From positions 310,001-374,000 of the forward strand of contig NZ_CP075184.1 in NCBI RefSeq assembly GCF_020510705.1: a stretch of 64,000 bases of DNA, in the 5' to 3' direction. Under the pieces are notes generated by a model that saw only the letters and a list, made by a program, of their open reading frames with translations, made no database searches and was not told where the DNA came from. Shown here piece after piece: positions 32,119 to 41,018 of the stretch (within the stretch, counting starts at the first letter, position 1; the number at the start of each line of letters is the position of its first letter). The position numbers and the translations under genes are program-made. The DNA comes from Acidovorax radicis. GTDB lineage: Bacteria > Pseudomonadota > Gammaproteobacteria > Burkholderiales > Burkholderiaceae_C.

Positions 32119-32982
32119 ATGTGTCTGCTCTGCCCCTCGCCCCGTGTCGCGTCCTCCCCTTCAGGGTCTGCCCCGTGGTCTGCGCGCCGTGCTTTTTTGC
32201 TGGCCGCTGGCGCCAGTGCTGCGGCACCGGTGTGGGCGCAGGTGGATGTGGGTTCCGCGTCGAGCCTGCGCAAGCTCGTGCCCGCCGAGACGCTGGAAAA
32301 ATCCGCTGCCCAGCAATACCAGCAGATGCTGGAGCAGGCCCGTGCCAAACGTGCGCTGGCGCCCGACGGGCATCCACAGCTGCAGCGCCTGCACGCCATT
32401 GCCAAGCGGCTGATTCCCTTCGCATCCACCTGGAACGAGCGTGCGCGCCAATGGCGCTGGGAGGTCAACCTCATTGGCAGCCAGCAGATCAACGCTTTTT
32501 GCATGCCCGGCGGCAAGATTGCCTTCTACACCGGCATCCTCGACCAGCTCAAGCTGACCGAAGACGAGACCGCCATGGTCATGGGGCACGAAATGGCCCA
32601 TGCCCTGCGCGAGCACGCACGCGAGCGCATCGCCAAGACCCAGGGCACCAATCTCGCGTTGCGCCTGGGTTCGCAGCTTTTGGGCCTGGGTGATCTGGGC
32701 AATGCCGCCGCCAGCCTGGGCGGGCAACTGCTGTCGCTGCAGTTCAGCCGGTCTGACGAAAGCGAGGCCGACCTGGTGGGGCTGGAGCTGGCCGCGCGCG
32801 GCGGCTACGACCCTTCGGCTGCCGTGAGCCTGTGGAACAAGATGGGCAATGCCACGGGGAGCAAACAGGGCGGTCTCGCCTTTTTGTCCACCCATCCCTC
32901 CGGCCCCGCGCGCATCCGCGAGCTGGAGCAGAACGTGCCCCGGGTGCGGGGGCTGTATGAGGCAGCGCGGCGCAAGGGGTAA
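32119..32982 (+). CDS. M48-family metallopeptidase, exported
   Basis: 287 residues. The N-terminus carries a twin-arginine-like signal (SARRAFLL at 21-28, cleavage after PVWA). The peptidase domain has the zinc motif HEMAH (His157, Glu158, His161) and the third ligand Glu216 in SEADLVGLELA. The domain resembles the LoiP/YggG (M48) periplasmic proteases, often anchored near the outer membrane. No lipobox is seen. It is divergent from the AmpG-like gene; both touch the envelope, but a functional link is inference. Repeat A6 follows the stop. Confidence 0.87.
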   Translation: MCLLCPSPRVASSPSGSAPWSARRAFLLAAGASAAAPVWAQVDVGSASSLRKLVPAETLEKSAAQQYQQMLEQARAKRALAPDGHPQLQRLHAIAKRLIPFASTWNERARQWRWEVNLIGSQQINAFCMPGGKIAFYTGILDQLKLTEDETAMVMGHEMAHALREHARERIAKTQGTNLALRLGSQLLGLGDLGNAAASLGGQLLSLQFSRSDESEADLVGLELAARGGYDPSAAVSLWNKMGNATGSKQGGLAFLSTHPSGPARIRELEQNVPRVRGLYEAARRKG

Positions 32983-33000
32983 ACATTTGCTATGCAGTTG

Positions 33001-33042
33001 ATAGCTGCTTGCGCATATGGAGTAAGCGCTACAGCCTATTTT
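33001..33042. repeat. Family A palindromic repeat, copy A6
   Basis: ATAGCTGCTTGCGCATATGGAGTAAGCGCTACAGCC, 18 bp after the M48 gene stop. Confidence 0.65.
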
Positions 33043-33132
33043 GACTGTGATTTTTGCTGACGACAGATGGCGCCCGCATTCTGTGTGTAGCGAGAGCGTG
33101 GGGGTGCACGCAGCAACGCCGGGCGGCTTCAC

Positions 33133-34233
33133 TCACCCTTGGCTCACCCGATTGCGCCCCGCGTGTTTGCTTTGGTAAAGCGCCTTGTCGGCGCGCACCG
33201 TGGCGGCCTGCAAGTCGTCGGGGCCGTGCACCTGCGCCACACCGAATGACAGCGTGAGCGAGACGGGTGCGCCTTGGCCCACAGGCACAGGTGTTTGCTC
33301 GATGGTCGCTCGAATGCGCTCTGCCGTGGCCATCGCGGCCTCGCGCCCAGCGGCGGGCATCAGCGCCAGAAACTCCTCGCCGCCCCAGCGCGCCAGCACA
33401 TCGCCCTCGCGCAGGTTGCTGCTCAGCGTGTGGGCCACGGCAACCAGCACCTCATCCCCCACGGCGTGGCCCAGCAGATCGTTCACGCGTTTGAAGTGGT
33501 CCACGTCGCACAGTAGCAGCGTGACGGGCGTGCCGTCGCGCTGGCTGCGCATCAGCGCATGGGCGGCCAACGCTTCGAAGTGGCTGCGGTTGCTCAGGCC
33601 GGTCAGGGGGTCGAGCGTGGCCTGTTTGCGCAAGCGGCTTTCGGCCCGCAGGATGGTGTGCCGATAGAACGCGGCGAGCGCGGCCGAGAGCGCAAACACG
33701 ATGCAGATGTGGATCCAGTTGACGATCTTCACGCTGAACGCAGGCAGGGGCGCCAGCGGCGCCAGGTGGTCACACAGCTCCTGCAGGCCCAGGTAATAAG
33801 CCAGCAAGGCCACCACCACCGGTAGCGCAAAGCCACGGGTATTGGCAATCACGATGGCGGGAATGAACAGCAGTAGGTAGTAATGAAAACCGCTGTTCCA
33901 GCCAATGAGCAGCGACCCCAGCGCCGAGTGCGCGATCACCTCCAGCCAGATCAGCGCCAGGGCGCTGATGTTGTAGCGGTTCTGGATGAGCTTGTATGCC
34001 GCGAGGTACATCGCAATGCTGACGAGGTTGACCGCCGCCAGCGGCATCGACCCCAGCCACAGAAACAGCACGATGTAGCCCGCGTCGATGGCCGCAGCTG
34101 TCAGCGCCACCCGCTGCACCATGGCCCAGTACGCCTTGCCCGCCAGGCTGGAGCCCCGCTGTGGCAGGGTGAACGCCCGTGGCGCCAGAGGCGTGGTCCG
34201 GGAGCGGGCGCGAGGGGATGCGGGATGTTCCAT
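33133..34233 (-). CDS. Membrane-anchored GGDEF diguanylate cyclase
   Basis: 366 residues. A hydrophobic N-terminal sensor region with about six membrane helices (roughly 35-195) precedes a GGDEF domain. The active site is intact (RWGGEEF, GGEEF at 284-288) and the inhibitory I-site RxxD is present at 275-278, five residues upstream, so it should make c-di-GMP under product inhibition. DPLTGLSNRSHF near 212 marks the domain start. Start: ATG at 34233. The ORF can be extended further, but without conserved sequence. The sensed signal is unknown. Confidence 0.88.
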   Translation of the reverse strand: MEHPASPRARSRTTPLAPRAFTLPQRGSSLAGKAYWAMVQRVALTAAAIDAGYIVLFLWLGSMPLAAVNLVSIAMYLAAYKLIQNRYNISALALIWLEVIAHSALGSLLIGWNSGFHYYLLLFIPAIVIANTRGFALPVVVALLAYYLGLQELCDHLAPLAPLPAFSVKIVNWIHICIVFALSAALAAFYRHTILRAESRLRKQATLDPLTGLSNRSHFEALAAHALMRSQRDGTPVTLLLCDVDHFKRVNDLLGHAVGDEVLVAVAHTLSSNLREGDVLARWGGEEFLALMPAAGREAAMATAERIRATIEQTPVPVGQGAPVSLTLSFGVAQVHGPDDLQAATVRADKALYQSKHAGRNRVSQG

Positions 34234-34488
34234 TCGAGTCGGGTGCAAGCGAAAGGCGCAGGCGCCGCCGCAAGATGAAAGCAACAGAATGTGACATTCT
34301 AGAAAAGCCCGCCCACTTTTATCGCCCGATGTGGCTGGTGTTGGTGGCGTATGGCGTGCCTTGAAGGCATGGGGCTGCCCGTTGGCCCCTAAAACAGAGG
34401 CCTTCATAGGCCTTGTGTGGGCGCTGATGCCAGCGGCGAGGTGGGCCGGTGCGCGCCATCGCTTGCGGTGATCCGGCTTTGGGGGCTT

Positions 34489-34506
34489 AGATCGTGAACA
34501 CGTTCT
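34489..34506. repeat. Family B 18-mer, type 1, abutting the MBL gene stop
   Basis: AGATCGTGAACACGTTCT, the complement of the 18-mer at 7575-7592. It overlaps the last base of the MBL-hydrolase stop codon. Confidence 0.65.
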
Positions 34507-35144
34507 TAGGTGCCGCCCACGTAAGGGTTGTTCTGGCGCTCCCTCCCAAACGTGCTTTCTGGCCCATGCCCGGGGATGAACACGGTCTGGTCGCCCATGG
34601 GCCACAGGCGCTGCACGATGCTGTCAATCAGGTCCTGATGGTTGCCCTGTGGAAAGTCGGTGCGGCCAATGCTGCCCGCAAACAACACGTCACCCACAAA
34701 GGCCCGGTCGATTTGCGGCGCGTGAAAGACCACGTGCCCGGGCGTGTGGCCGGGGCAGTGGCGCACCTTCAGCGTTTCGTTGCCGATCTGCACCTGGTCA
34801 CCGTCCGCCAGCCAGCGTGTGGGCGTGAACGGCTGCGCGGGCGGAAAACCGAACATCGCGCTTTGTTCGGGCAAGCCATCGATCCAGAATTGATCGCCCG
34901 GGTGCGGACCGACGATGGGCAACTGCAGGCGTTGGGCCAGTTCGCCCGCGCCTCCGGCGTGGTCGATGTGGGCGTGGGTGAGCCAGATCTGCTCCAGGCG
35001 CACGCCCAGGCGTTTGGCTTCTGACAGCAGCTTGTCCAGGTCGCCGCCCGGGTCGATGACGGCGGCTTTCTGGGTGGCGTCACACCAAACCAGGGAGGCG
35101 TTCTGTTGAAAGGCGGTAACGGGGACGGTGAGGTATTGCAGCAT
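34506..35144 (-). CDS. MBL-fold metallohydrolase (glyoxalase II-like, YcbL type)
   Basis: 212 residues from the ATG at 35144. Metal motif THAHIDHAGG (His57, His59, Asp61, His62), then HCPGHTPGHVVFH, the bridging Asp in FVGDVLFAGSIGRTDFP, and FIPGHGPESTFGRE. Length and motifs fit the small hydroxyacylglutathione-hydrolase-like group without the long substrate domain. The ATG is preferred to a TTG six bases upstream. It lies 24 bp downstream of the GspE-like gene stop on the same strand. Confidence 0.88.
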   Translation of the reverse strand: MLQYLTVPVTAFQQNASLVWCDATQKAAVIDPGGDLDKLLSEAKRLGVRLEQIWLTHAHIDHAGGAGELAQRLQLPIVGPHPGDQFWIDGLPEQSAMFGFPPAQPFTPTRWLADGDQVQIGNETLKVRHCPGHTPGHVVFHAPQIDRAFVGDVLFAGSIGRTDFPQGNHQDLIDSIVQRLWPMGDQTVFIPGHGPESTFGRERQNNPYVGGT

Positions 35145-35168
35145 GCGCAAAGCAAAGTGGGCGAAGGG

Positions 35169-37109
35169 TCAGAGATTGGTGGCGGCCACCACTTCGGACA
35201 TGTCTGTCAGGCCTTGCAGCACCTTTTCGATGCCGTCCTGGCGCAGGGTGAGCATGCCGTCGGCAAGGGCTGAGAGGCGGATGTCAGAGGCCGAGGCGCG
35301 GCGGCGGATGTGCTGGCGGATCGCCTCGTTGCTCAGCATCAGCTCGTGAATGCCCAGGCGCCCGTGGTAGCCATGTTGTTCGCACTGGCTGCAGCCCTTG
35401 TGGCGCCACAGCGTGACCTCGCCTTTTTCGTTGCCATGGCTGTTGCGCCAGCGCTCCACTTGCGCCGCGCGCGCTGCGTCGGTGTTGGCGGAGCTGCTTT
35501 CAAGGTACTGCGCGGCCATCGTCTGCAGGGTGTCGTTGTCGGCCGTCCAGGGCTCGCGGCACCCGGTGCACAGGCGGCGGACCAGGCGCTGGGCCAGGAT
35601 GGCCAGCAACGAGTCGGAGAAGTTGAACGGGTCCAGGCCGATCTCCAGCAGCCGTGCAATGCTCTCGGGGGCCGAATTGGTGTGCAGGGTAGACAACACC
35701 AGGTGCCCCGTGAGCGAGGCCTCGATGGCAATGCGCGCGGTTTCCTCGTCGCGCATTTCGCCAATCATGATGACGTCAGGGTCGGCACGCAAAAAGGTGC
35801 GCATGGCCGCCGCAAAGGTCCAGCCAATGCGCGGGTTGACCTGCACCTGGCGCAGACCGCTCTGGGTGATTTCTATCGGGTCCTCGGCCGTCCAGATCTT
35901 GCGCCCAGCGGTGTTGATGTCGCGGATCACCGAGTGCAGCGTGGTGGTCTTGCCGCAACCGGTGGGGCCCACCACCAGCACCAGTCCATAGCTCTTTTGC
36001 ACCACCTCGCGCATGACAGCGAGGTTGGACGGGCTCAGGCCGATGTGGTCCAGCGGCAGTGGTTTGGCACCTGCCAGCAGGCGCAGCACCACATCCTCAA
36101 GCCCGCGCGAAGTGGGCACCGTGACCACGCGCAGCTCTACGGGGGGGCCGCCAAAACGCGAGAAGTCGATCTTGCCGTCCTGCGGCTTGCGGTGCTCGGA
36201 GATGTCCATGCTCGCCATGATCTTGATGCGCGCCACCATGGCGTAGCGAAACCGGGAGGACAGCTCCAGATAAGGCACCAGGTCGCCATCGATGCGCAAG
36301 CGCACGCGCACGTTTTGCGGCGCGGCTTCGGTTTCGATATGGATGTCAGAGGCACGGTGGGCGATGGCTTCCTCGATGATCGAATTGATCAGGCGCACCA
36401 GGGTGTTGTCGGACTCGGTCACCACGTCCGCCTCGGTGGTGTCGTTGTCGGGGGAGGTGTTTCCGAGGTTGAGCAAAAGCTCTTTGGACGTGGCGCGCGC
36501 TGCAGAGGGGGGCAAGTGGGTGCCGTTGCCGGCCAGACCGGATGGGGCGGCCGGCCCTGCGGGATGCACGCTGTAGGCCTTGGCGATGGCGGGTAGCAGT
36601 GTGCCGGGGGCCGCCTGCAGCGGGACTACGCGGCGTTGGGTGAGAAAACGCAGTTCGTCGAGCAGGGCGCGGTCGCCGGGGTCCGCCATGAGCACCACCA
36701 GCGCATCATCGCGCGCCAGCAGCGGCAGCACCGACTCGCGCTCGGCCACGTTGCGCGGCACCAGGGCCAGGGCAGGGGCGTCGGGCAGCAGGTACTGCGG
36801 GTGCACGACGTAGTCCCCCAGCCACGATGCAATAGCCTCGCGCAGCTGGTCTTGCGACAGGTGGCCCTGATCGACCAGGATCTGGCCGATCAGGCGCTGC
36901 ACACCCGCCTTGCGTTCTGCCTGTTGCGTTTGCAGACCCGCCATCAGCGCGTCTGTGGCCACCATGTCGGCGTTGACCAATGCCTCGCCCAGGTGCCGGG
37001 CCTTGCCCACCAGCGGGTGGGGCGTGCTGACCAGTTTCCAGAGGGCTTCCGCATCTTGGGGCTCGAAAAACGTCGAAGGTGTGCTGGTGGCTGTCGTCGA
37101 TGTGGGCAT
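35169..37109 (-). CDS. GspE/PilB-family secretion or pilus assembly ATPase
   Basis: 646 residues. The N-terminal region has two MshEN-like modules (about 55-180; GQILVDQGHLSQDQLREAIA). The ATPase core follows with Walker A GPTGCGKTTT (381-390), Asp box EDPIE, Walker B VIMIGEMRDEETA and the His box HLVLSTLHTNSA. Two CxxC pairs in the C-terminal part (LCTGC and GCSQC) form the zinc site typical of GspE/PilB assembly ATPases. No other secretion or pilus gene is nearby, so it is an isolated paralogue. The start MPTSTTATSTP is Thr/Ser-rich and uncertain. Confidence 0.88.
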   Translation of the reverse strand: MPTSTTATSTPSTFFEPQDAEALWKLVSTPHPLVGKARHLGEALVNADMVATDALMAGLQTQQAERKAGVQRLIGQILVDQGHLSQDQLREAIASWLGDYVVHPQYLLPDAPALALVPRNVAERESVLPLLARDDALVVLMADPGDRALLDELRFLTQRRVVPLQAAPGTLLPAIAKAYSVHPAGPAAPSGLAGNGTHLPPSAARATSKELLLNLGNTSPDNDTTEADVVTESDNTLVRLINSIIEEAIAHRASDIHIETEAAPQNVRVRLRIDGDLVPYLELSSRFRYAMVARIKIMASMDISEHRKPQDGKIDFSRFGGPPVELRVVTVPTSRGLEDVVLRLLAGAKPLPLDHIGLSPSNLAVMREVVQKSYGLVLVVGPTGCGKTTTLHSVIRDINTAGRKIWTAEDPIEITQSGLRQVQVNPRIGWTFAAAMRTFLRADPDVIMIGEMRDEETARIAIEASLTGHLVLSTLHTNSAPESIARLLEIGLDPFNFSDSLLAILAQRLVRRLCTGCREPWTADNDTLQTMAAQYLESSSANTDAARAAQVERWRNSHGNEKGEVTLWRHKGCSQCEQHGYHGRLGIHELMLSNEAIRQHIRRRASASDIRLSALADGMLTLRQDGIEKVLQGLTDMSEVVAATNL

Positions 37110-37137
37110 AGGGTGGGCAGCTGGCCTGCGAGGCCGA

Positions 37138-37953
37138 TCAGAGATCGAATGAGTAATCGATGGTCAAGGGCGCGTGGTCCGAGAATTTTTCGCCCTTGTA
37201 AACGGATTCAGTGCGTGCCAATGCCGCCAATGCTGGCGTGGCCAGGTGGTAGTCCAGCCGCCATCCGACGTTGTTGGCATAGGCCTGGCCGCGATTGCTC
37301 CACCAGGTGTAGGCGGTGTCCGTAGCGGAAGGTTGTAACTGACGGTAAACGTCTATGATGCCGCCGCCTTCGTCAGTTGTGTGTAACAACTTTGTCATCC
37401 AAGCGCGTTCTTCGGGCAGAAAACCACTGTTCTTCTGATTACTGCGCCAGTTTTTCAGATCAATTTGCTGGTGCGCAATGTTGATGTCGCCACACAGGAT
37501 GAACTCGCGCTCGCGCTTGAGCTGCATGAGATGGGGGTGGAACTCGGCCAGAAAGCGGAACTTGGCCTGCTGGCGTTCTTCGCCGGATGAGCCGCTGGGA
37601 AAATACGCACTGATGATGGACAGCTTGCGCGCTGGGGTGTCAAAACGCAGCTCGACATATCGGCCTTCGGCATCGAATTCGGGCGAGCCGTAGCCCACCA
37701 CCACGTCCGAGGGTTCGTACCGGGTGTAGACACCTACCCCCGAATAGCCCTTTTTGTGGGCAAATTGAAAGTGGCCTTGCAGGTCTGCCAGGCGCTCGAA
37801 GCGGTTAGCCATATCAGCCGCCTGGGCCTTGACTTCCTGTACGCAAATACAATCCGGCCGCGTGGCTGCCATCCAGCTTTCCACGCCCTTGCTGGTGGCC
37901 GAGCGGATGCCATTGAGATTGAGGCTGGTTAATTTGAACAAGGATTTCCCCAT
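37138..37953 (-). CDS. xth: Exodeoxyribonuclease III (AP endonuclease)
   Basis: 271 residues of the EEP nuclease fold: LNLNGIRSATSKG (Asn), CVQEVKAQ (metal-binding Glu), CGDINIAHQQIDLKN (Asp/Asn) and SDHAP at the C-terminus (catalytic Asp-His). It cuts at abasic sites and degrades 3' ends in base-excision repair. The ATG at 37953 overlaps the divergent pyrE ATG by two bases; a TTG four codons later (LFKLTS) would match homologues equally well. No Shine-Dalgarno sequence is visible, so start and promoter lie inside or against pyrE. Confidence 0.92.
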   Translation of the reverse strand: MGKSLFKLTSLNLNGIRSATSKGVESWMAATRPDCICVQEVKAQAADMANRFERLADLQGHFQFAHKKGYSGVGVYTRYEPSDVVVGYGSPEFDAEGRYVELRFDTPARKLSIISAYFPSGSSGEERQQAKFRFLAEFHPHLMQLKREREFILCGDINIAHQQIDLKNWRSNQKNSGFLPEERAWMTKLLHTTDEGGGIIDVYRQLQPSATDTAYTWWSNRGQAYANNVGWRLDYHLATPALAALARTESVYKGEKFSDHAPLTIDYSFDL

Positions 37954-38650
37954 GGTGGATGTAGGCGCGCAAACCTCTGAGCAGGGCCTGCTGGCGCAGG
38001 AGTTTGTACGTTTTGCCGTTGAGTCGGGCGTGCTGCGTTTTGGTGAATTCAAGACCAAGGCGGGGCGCATGAGCCCCTATTTCTTTAATGCCGGTCTGTT
38101 TGACGACGGCCGCAAGATGGGCCGACTCGCAGAATTCTATGCAAAAGCCCTGCTGGCCAGCGGCATTGAATTCGACATGGTCTTTGGCCCTGCCTACAAG
38201 GGGATTCCCCTGGCGGCCACGGTCGCGGTGGAACTGGCGCGGCGAGGGCGCAACGTGCCGTTTGCCTACAACCGCAAGGAAGCCAAAAGTCACGGGGAAG
38301 GGGGAACCCTGGTGGGCGCACCGCTCCAGGGGCGCGTGCTGATTGTGGACGACGTCATGTCGGCCGGCACCGCCGCGCGCGAGTCCATCGCCATCATCCG
38401 CGCCGCTGGCGCCACGCCGCATGCGGTGGCCATTGCGCTGGACCGGCAGGAAAAAGCCACAGAGAATGGTCAGGATGTAGAGCACAGCGCCGTGCAGTAC
38501 GTGCGCCATCAATTGGGCATGCAAGTGTGCACCATTGCGCGGTTGGCAGACTTATTGCTCTTCCTTGAGCAAAATGGGGAAGAGGGGATGCGCTCCCACC
38601 ACGAAAAGGTGCTGGCCTATCGCCAGCGTTATGGCGTTAACGAGGGGTAA
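37952..38650 (+). CDS. pyrE: Orotate phosphoribosyltransferase
   Basis: 232 residues. The motifs are FGEFKTKAGRMSPYFFNAG (orotate/PRPP loop), FGPAYKGIPLAATVAVELA, NRKEAKSHGEGG (flexible catalytic loop with Lys) and the PRPP-binding VLIVDDVMSAGTA. It converts orotate to OMP in pyrimidine synthesis. The ATG has AAGGAT at suitable spacing (37940-37945). Its start shares bases with the divergent xth start. The DUF4124-type gene follows 5 bp after the stop. Confidence 0.95.
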   Translation: MVDVGAQTSEQGLLAQEFVRFAVESGVLRFGEFKTKAGRMSPYFFNAGLFDDGRKMGRLAEFYAKALLASGIEFDMVFGPAYKGIPLAATVAVELARRGRNVPFAYNRKEAKSHGEGGTLVGAPLQGRVLIVDDVMSAGTAARESIAIIRAAGATPHAVAIALDRQEKATENGQDVEHSAVQYVRHQLGMQVCTIARLADLLLFLEQNGEEGMRSHHEKVLAYRQRYGVNEG

Positions 38651-38655
38651 ATGGT

Positions 38656-39333
38656 TTGAGCAAATCGGTGTGGATCATGGGCGTGGTGATGTTGGCGACC
38701 GTCGGCACCGAAGCGGCGTGGGCGCAGGCGTCGCCTGCCGCGAGCATCTACACGTGCGTGGACCGCAATGGGCGCCGACTCACCGCCGACCGGCCGATTC
38801 CGGAATGCCTTGACCGCGAACAGCGCGAGCTGAGTCCGTCGGGCCTTACGCGCCGTCAGATCGGCCCCTCGCTCACCGAACACGAGCGTGCCGCCCAGGA
38901 AGTGCAGCGCCGCAAGGAAGTCGAGGCGCGCAACCGCGAAATCGAAGAGCGCCGCCGCGAGCGCGTGCTGACCGCCCGCTACCCCGACAAGGCGGCCCAC
39001 GATGTGGAGCGTTTTGCCGCCATTCAGCTGGTGGATGACGTCACCGCCACCGCCGAGAAACGCATGGCCGAGCTGAAAGAGCAGCGCAAGGCCATGGACG
39101 TGGAGATGGAGTTCTACAAACGCGACCCTGCCAAGGCGCCCATGTCGCTGCGTCGCAAGATCGCCGAGAACGAGGAGGGCATTGCGGAGCAGATGCGCTT
39201 CATCGCGGGCCAGGACCAGGAAAAGCGGCGGGTCCACCAGCGGTTTGATCTTGAACTGGCCCAACTGCGCAAACTGTGGGAGTCACAACGCGCACCATTG
39301 ACGACCGATACGGCGTCTTCACCGGCCCGATGA
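38656..39333 (+). CDS. Exported DUF4124-type coiled-coil protein
   Basis: 225 residues. A signal peptide (about 1-24, cleavage near AWAQ), then a DUF4124 module (IYTCVDRNGRRLTADRPIPE, with its cysteines), then a long charged helix (about 75-215) rich in Arg and Glu that is a likely coiled coil (VEARNREIEERRRERV). The start is a TTG at 38656 with GGGG upstream; an ATG at 38677 would shorten the signal peptide. It is probably cotranscribed with pyrE. A strong bidirectional terminator follows. Confidence 0.75.
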   Translation: MSKSVWIMGVVMLATVGTEAAWAQASPAASIYTCVDRNGRRLTADRPIPECLDREQRELSPSGLTRRQIGPSLTEHERAAQEVQRRKEVEARNREIEERRRERVLTARYPDKAAHDVERFAAIQLVDDVTATAEKRMAELKEQRKAMDVEMEFYKRDPAKAPMSLRRKIAENEEGIAEQMRFIAGQDQEKRRVHQRFDLELAQLRKLWESQRAPLTTDTASSPAR

Positions 39334-39377
39334 GGTTCAAATAACCGGTGTTCCCGGTCCGCCGGATATGCCGAAAA

Positions 39378-39405
39378 AACAAAGGGGCCGTGAGGCCCCT
39401 TTGTT
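39378..39405. terminator. Bidirectional intrinsic terminator
   Basis: Perfect 12-bp stem AACAAAGGGGCC / GGCCCCTTTGTT with loop GTGA, flanked by an A-run on the left and T-rich sequence on the right. It serves both the pyrE-DUF4124 transcript and the converging gatB. Confidence 0.92.
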
Positions 39406-39445
39406 TTGGTTGCACGCACAGCAAAGCGCAGTGCAGGGCGTGCCG

Positions 39446-40906
39446 TCAGGCGCTCAACTTGGCACGCAGCAGCTCGTTGACCTGCGCCGGGTTGGCCTTG
39501 CCTTTGCTGGCTTTCATGATCTGGCCGACCAGGGCGTTGAACGCCTTGTCCTTGCCCGCACGGAATTGCGCCACGTTGTCGGCGTTGGCGGCAATCACCT
39601 CGTCGATGATCTTCTCCAGCGCGCCGGAGTCGTTCATCTGCTTGAGGCCCTTGGATTCGATGACGGCATCCACGTCGCTCGACTCGCCAGTCCACAGCGC
39701 ATCAAACACCTGCTTGGCTGCGTTGTTGGAGATCGTGCCGTCGGCAATGCGGCCGATCAGTGTGGCCAGTTGTGCGGACGTGACCGGGGCGTGCTCAATG
39801 CCGATCTCTCCCAAGTTCAGGCGGCGCGATACCTCGCCCATGACCCAGTTGCTGACCAGCTTGGCTTGTCCGCAGGTCTTGGCCGCAGCCTCGAAATATG
39901 CCGCCATCGCCTTGCTTTGCGTGAGGGTGGTGGCGTCGTATTCAGGCAGGCCGTAGTCCGCCACAAAACGTGCGGCCATGGTGCGGGGCAGCTCGGCCAT
40001 CAGCGCACGCTCTTCTTGCACCCAGGCTTCGGAGATGTGCAGCGGCGGCAGGTCCGGGTCGGGGAAGTAGCGGTAGTCGGCAGCGTCTTCCTTGGTGCGC
40101 ATCGCCCGCGTCTCGCCCGTGTCGGGGTCGAACAGCACGGTAGCTTGCTGGATCGTGTGCCCGTCTTCAATCTGCTCGATCTGCCAGCGGATCTCGTAGT
40201 CGATGGCCTGCTGCATGAACTTGAACGAGTTCAGGTTCTTGATCTCTCGGCGTGTGCCCAGCGGGCCGCCCGGTTTGCGCACCGACACGTTGGCGTCACA
40301 GCGGAAGCTGCCTTCCTGCATGTTGCCGTCGCAGATCCCGATCCAGGTCACGATCTTGTGCAGCTCTTTGGCATAGGCCACCGCCTCTTCGCTGCTGCGC
40401 ATGTCAGGCTCGGTCACGATCTCCAGCAAGGGCGTGCCTGCGCGGTTCAGGTCGATGCCCGATTGGCCCCCTCCACCGAGGGCAGAGTCTTCGTGCAATG
40501 ACTTGCCCGCGTCTTCTTCCAGGTGCGCACGCACCAGCTTCACGGTTTTCTTTTGGTCGCCGAGGAAGAATTCGACTTCGCCGCCTTGCACCACGGGGAT
40601 CTCGAACTGGCTGATCTGGTAGCCCTTGGGCAGATCGGGGTAGAAATAGTTCTTGCGGGCAAAAATGCTCACGGGCGCAATGTGCGAGCCCAGCGCCAGC
40701 CCCAGCCGAATGGCGCAGGCCACGGCCTCGCGGTTCATCACGGGCAAGGTGCCGGGCAAAGCCAGGTCCACGGCGCAGGCCTGCGTGTTGGGCTCCGCAC
40801 CAAATGCAGTGCTGGCGCGGCTGAAAATTTTGCTCTGGGTGGCGAGCTGGGTGTGGGTCTCAAAGCCGATGACGACTTCGTACCCCTGAATCAGTTTCAC
40901 AGACAT
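39446..40906 (-). CDS. gatB: Asp-tRNA(Asn)/Glu-tRNA(Gln) amidotransferase subunit B
   Basis: 486 residues: the GatB core with [14 protein letters not shown] (residues 8-21), [36 protein letters not shown] (near 150-170) and C-terminal YqeY-like helical domain from about 340 to the end ([20 protein letters not shown]). It carries the kinase/transamidation site that loads glutamine or asparagine on tRNA. It is the last gene of gatCAB; an unusually long family A repeat fills the gatA-gatB spacer. Confidence 0.96.
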   Translation of the reverse strand: MSVKLIQGYEVVIGFETHTQLATQSKIFSRASTAFGAEPNTQACAVDLALPGTLPVMNREAVACAIRLGLALGSHIAPVSIFARKNYFYPDLPKGYQISQFEIPVVQGGEVEFFLGDQKKTVKLVRAHLEEDAGKSLHEDSALGGGGQSGIDLNRAGTPLLEIVTEPDMRSSEEAVAYAKELHKIVTWIGICDGNMQEGSFRCDANVSVRKPGGPLGTRREIKNLNSFKFMQQAIDYEIRWQIEQIEDGHTIQQATVLFDPDTGETRAMRTKEDAADYRYFPDPDLPPLHISEAWVQEERALMAELPRTMAARFVADYGLPEYDATTLTQSKAMAAYFEAAAKTCGQAKLVSNWVMGEVSRRLNLGEIGIEHAPVTSAQLATLIGRIADGTISNNAAKQVFDALWTGESSDVDAVIESKGLKQMNDSGALEKIIDEVIAANADNVAQFRAGKDKAFNALVGQIMKASKGKANPAQVNELLRAKLSA

Positions 40907-40920
40907 GGGGTTCTGTCCTT

Positions 40921-41017
40921 GGCTATCAAAAGAGGAGCTGGTAGCGCTTGATAAATAACGGATTCAGCATCATTTGAGGCTAAATCCGTTGAGTAAAAAG
41001 CGCTGCCAGCTATGGTT
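40921..41017. repeat. Family A repeat, long nested copy A7, in the gatA-gatB spacer
   Basis: Outer arms AGCTGGTAGCGCTTGA and AAAAAGCGCTGCCAGCT pair, enclosing a second stem ACGGATT / AATCCGT. It nearly fills the 112-bp spacer inside the gat operon. Confidence 0.7.
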
Positions 41018-41018
41018 T

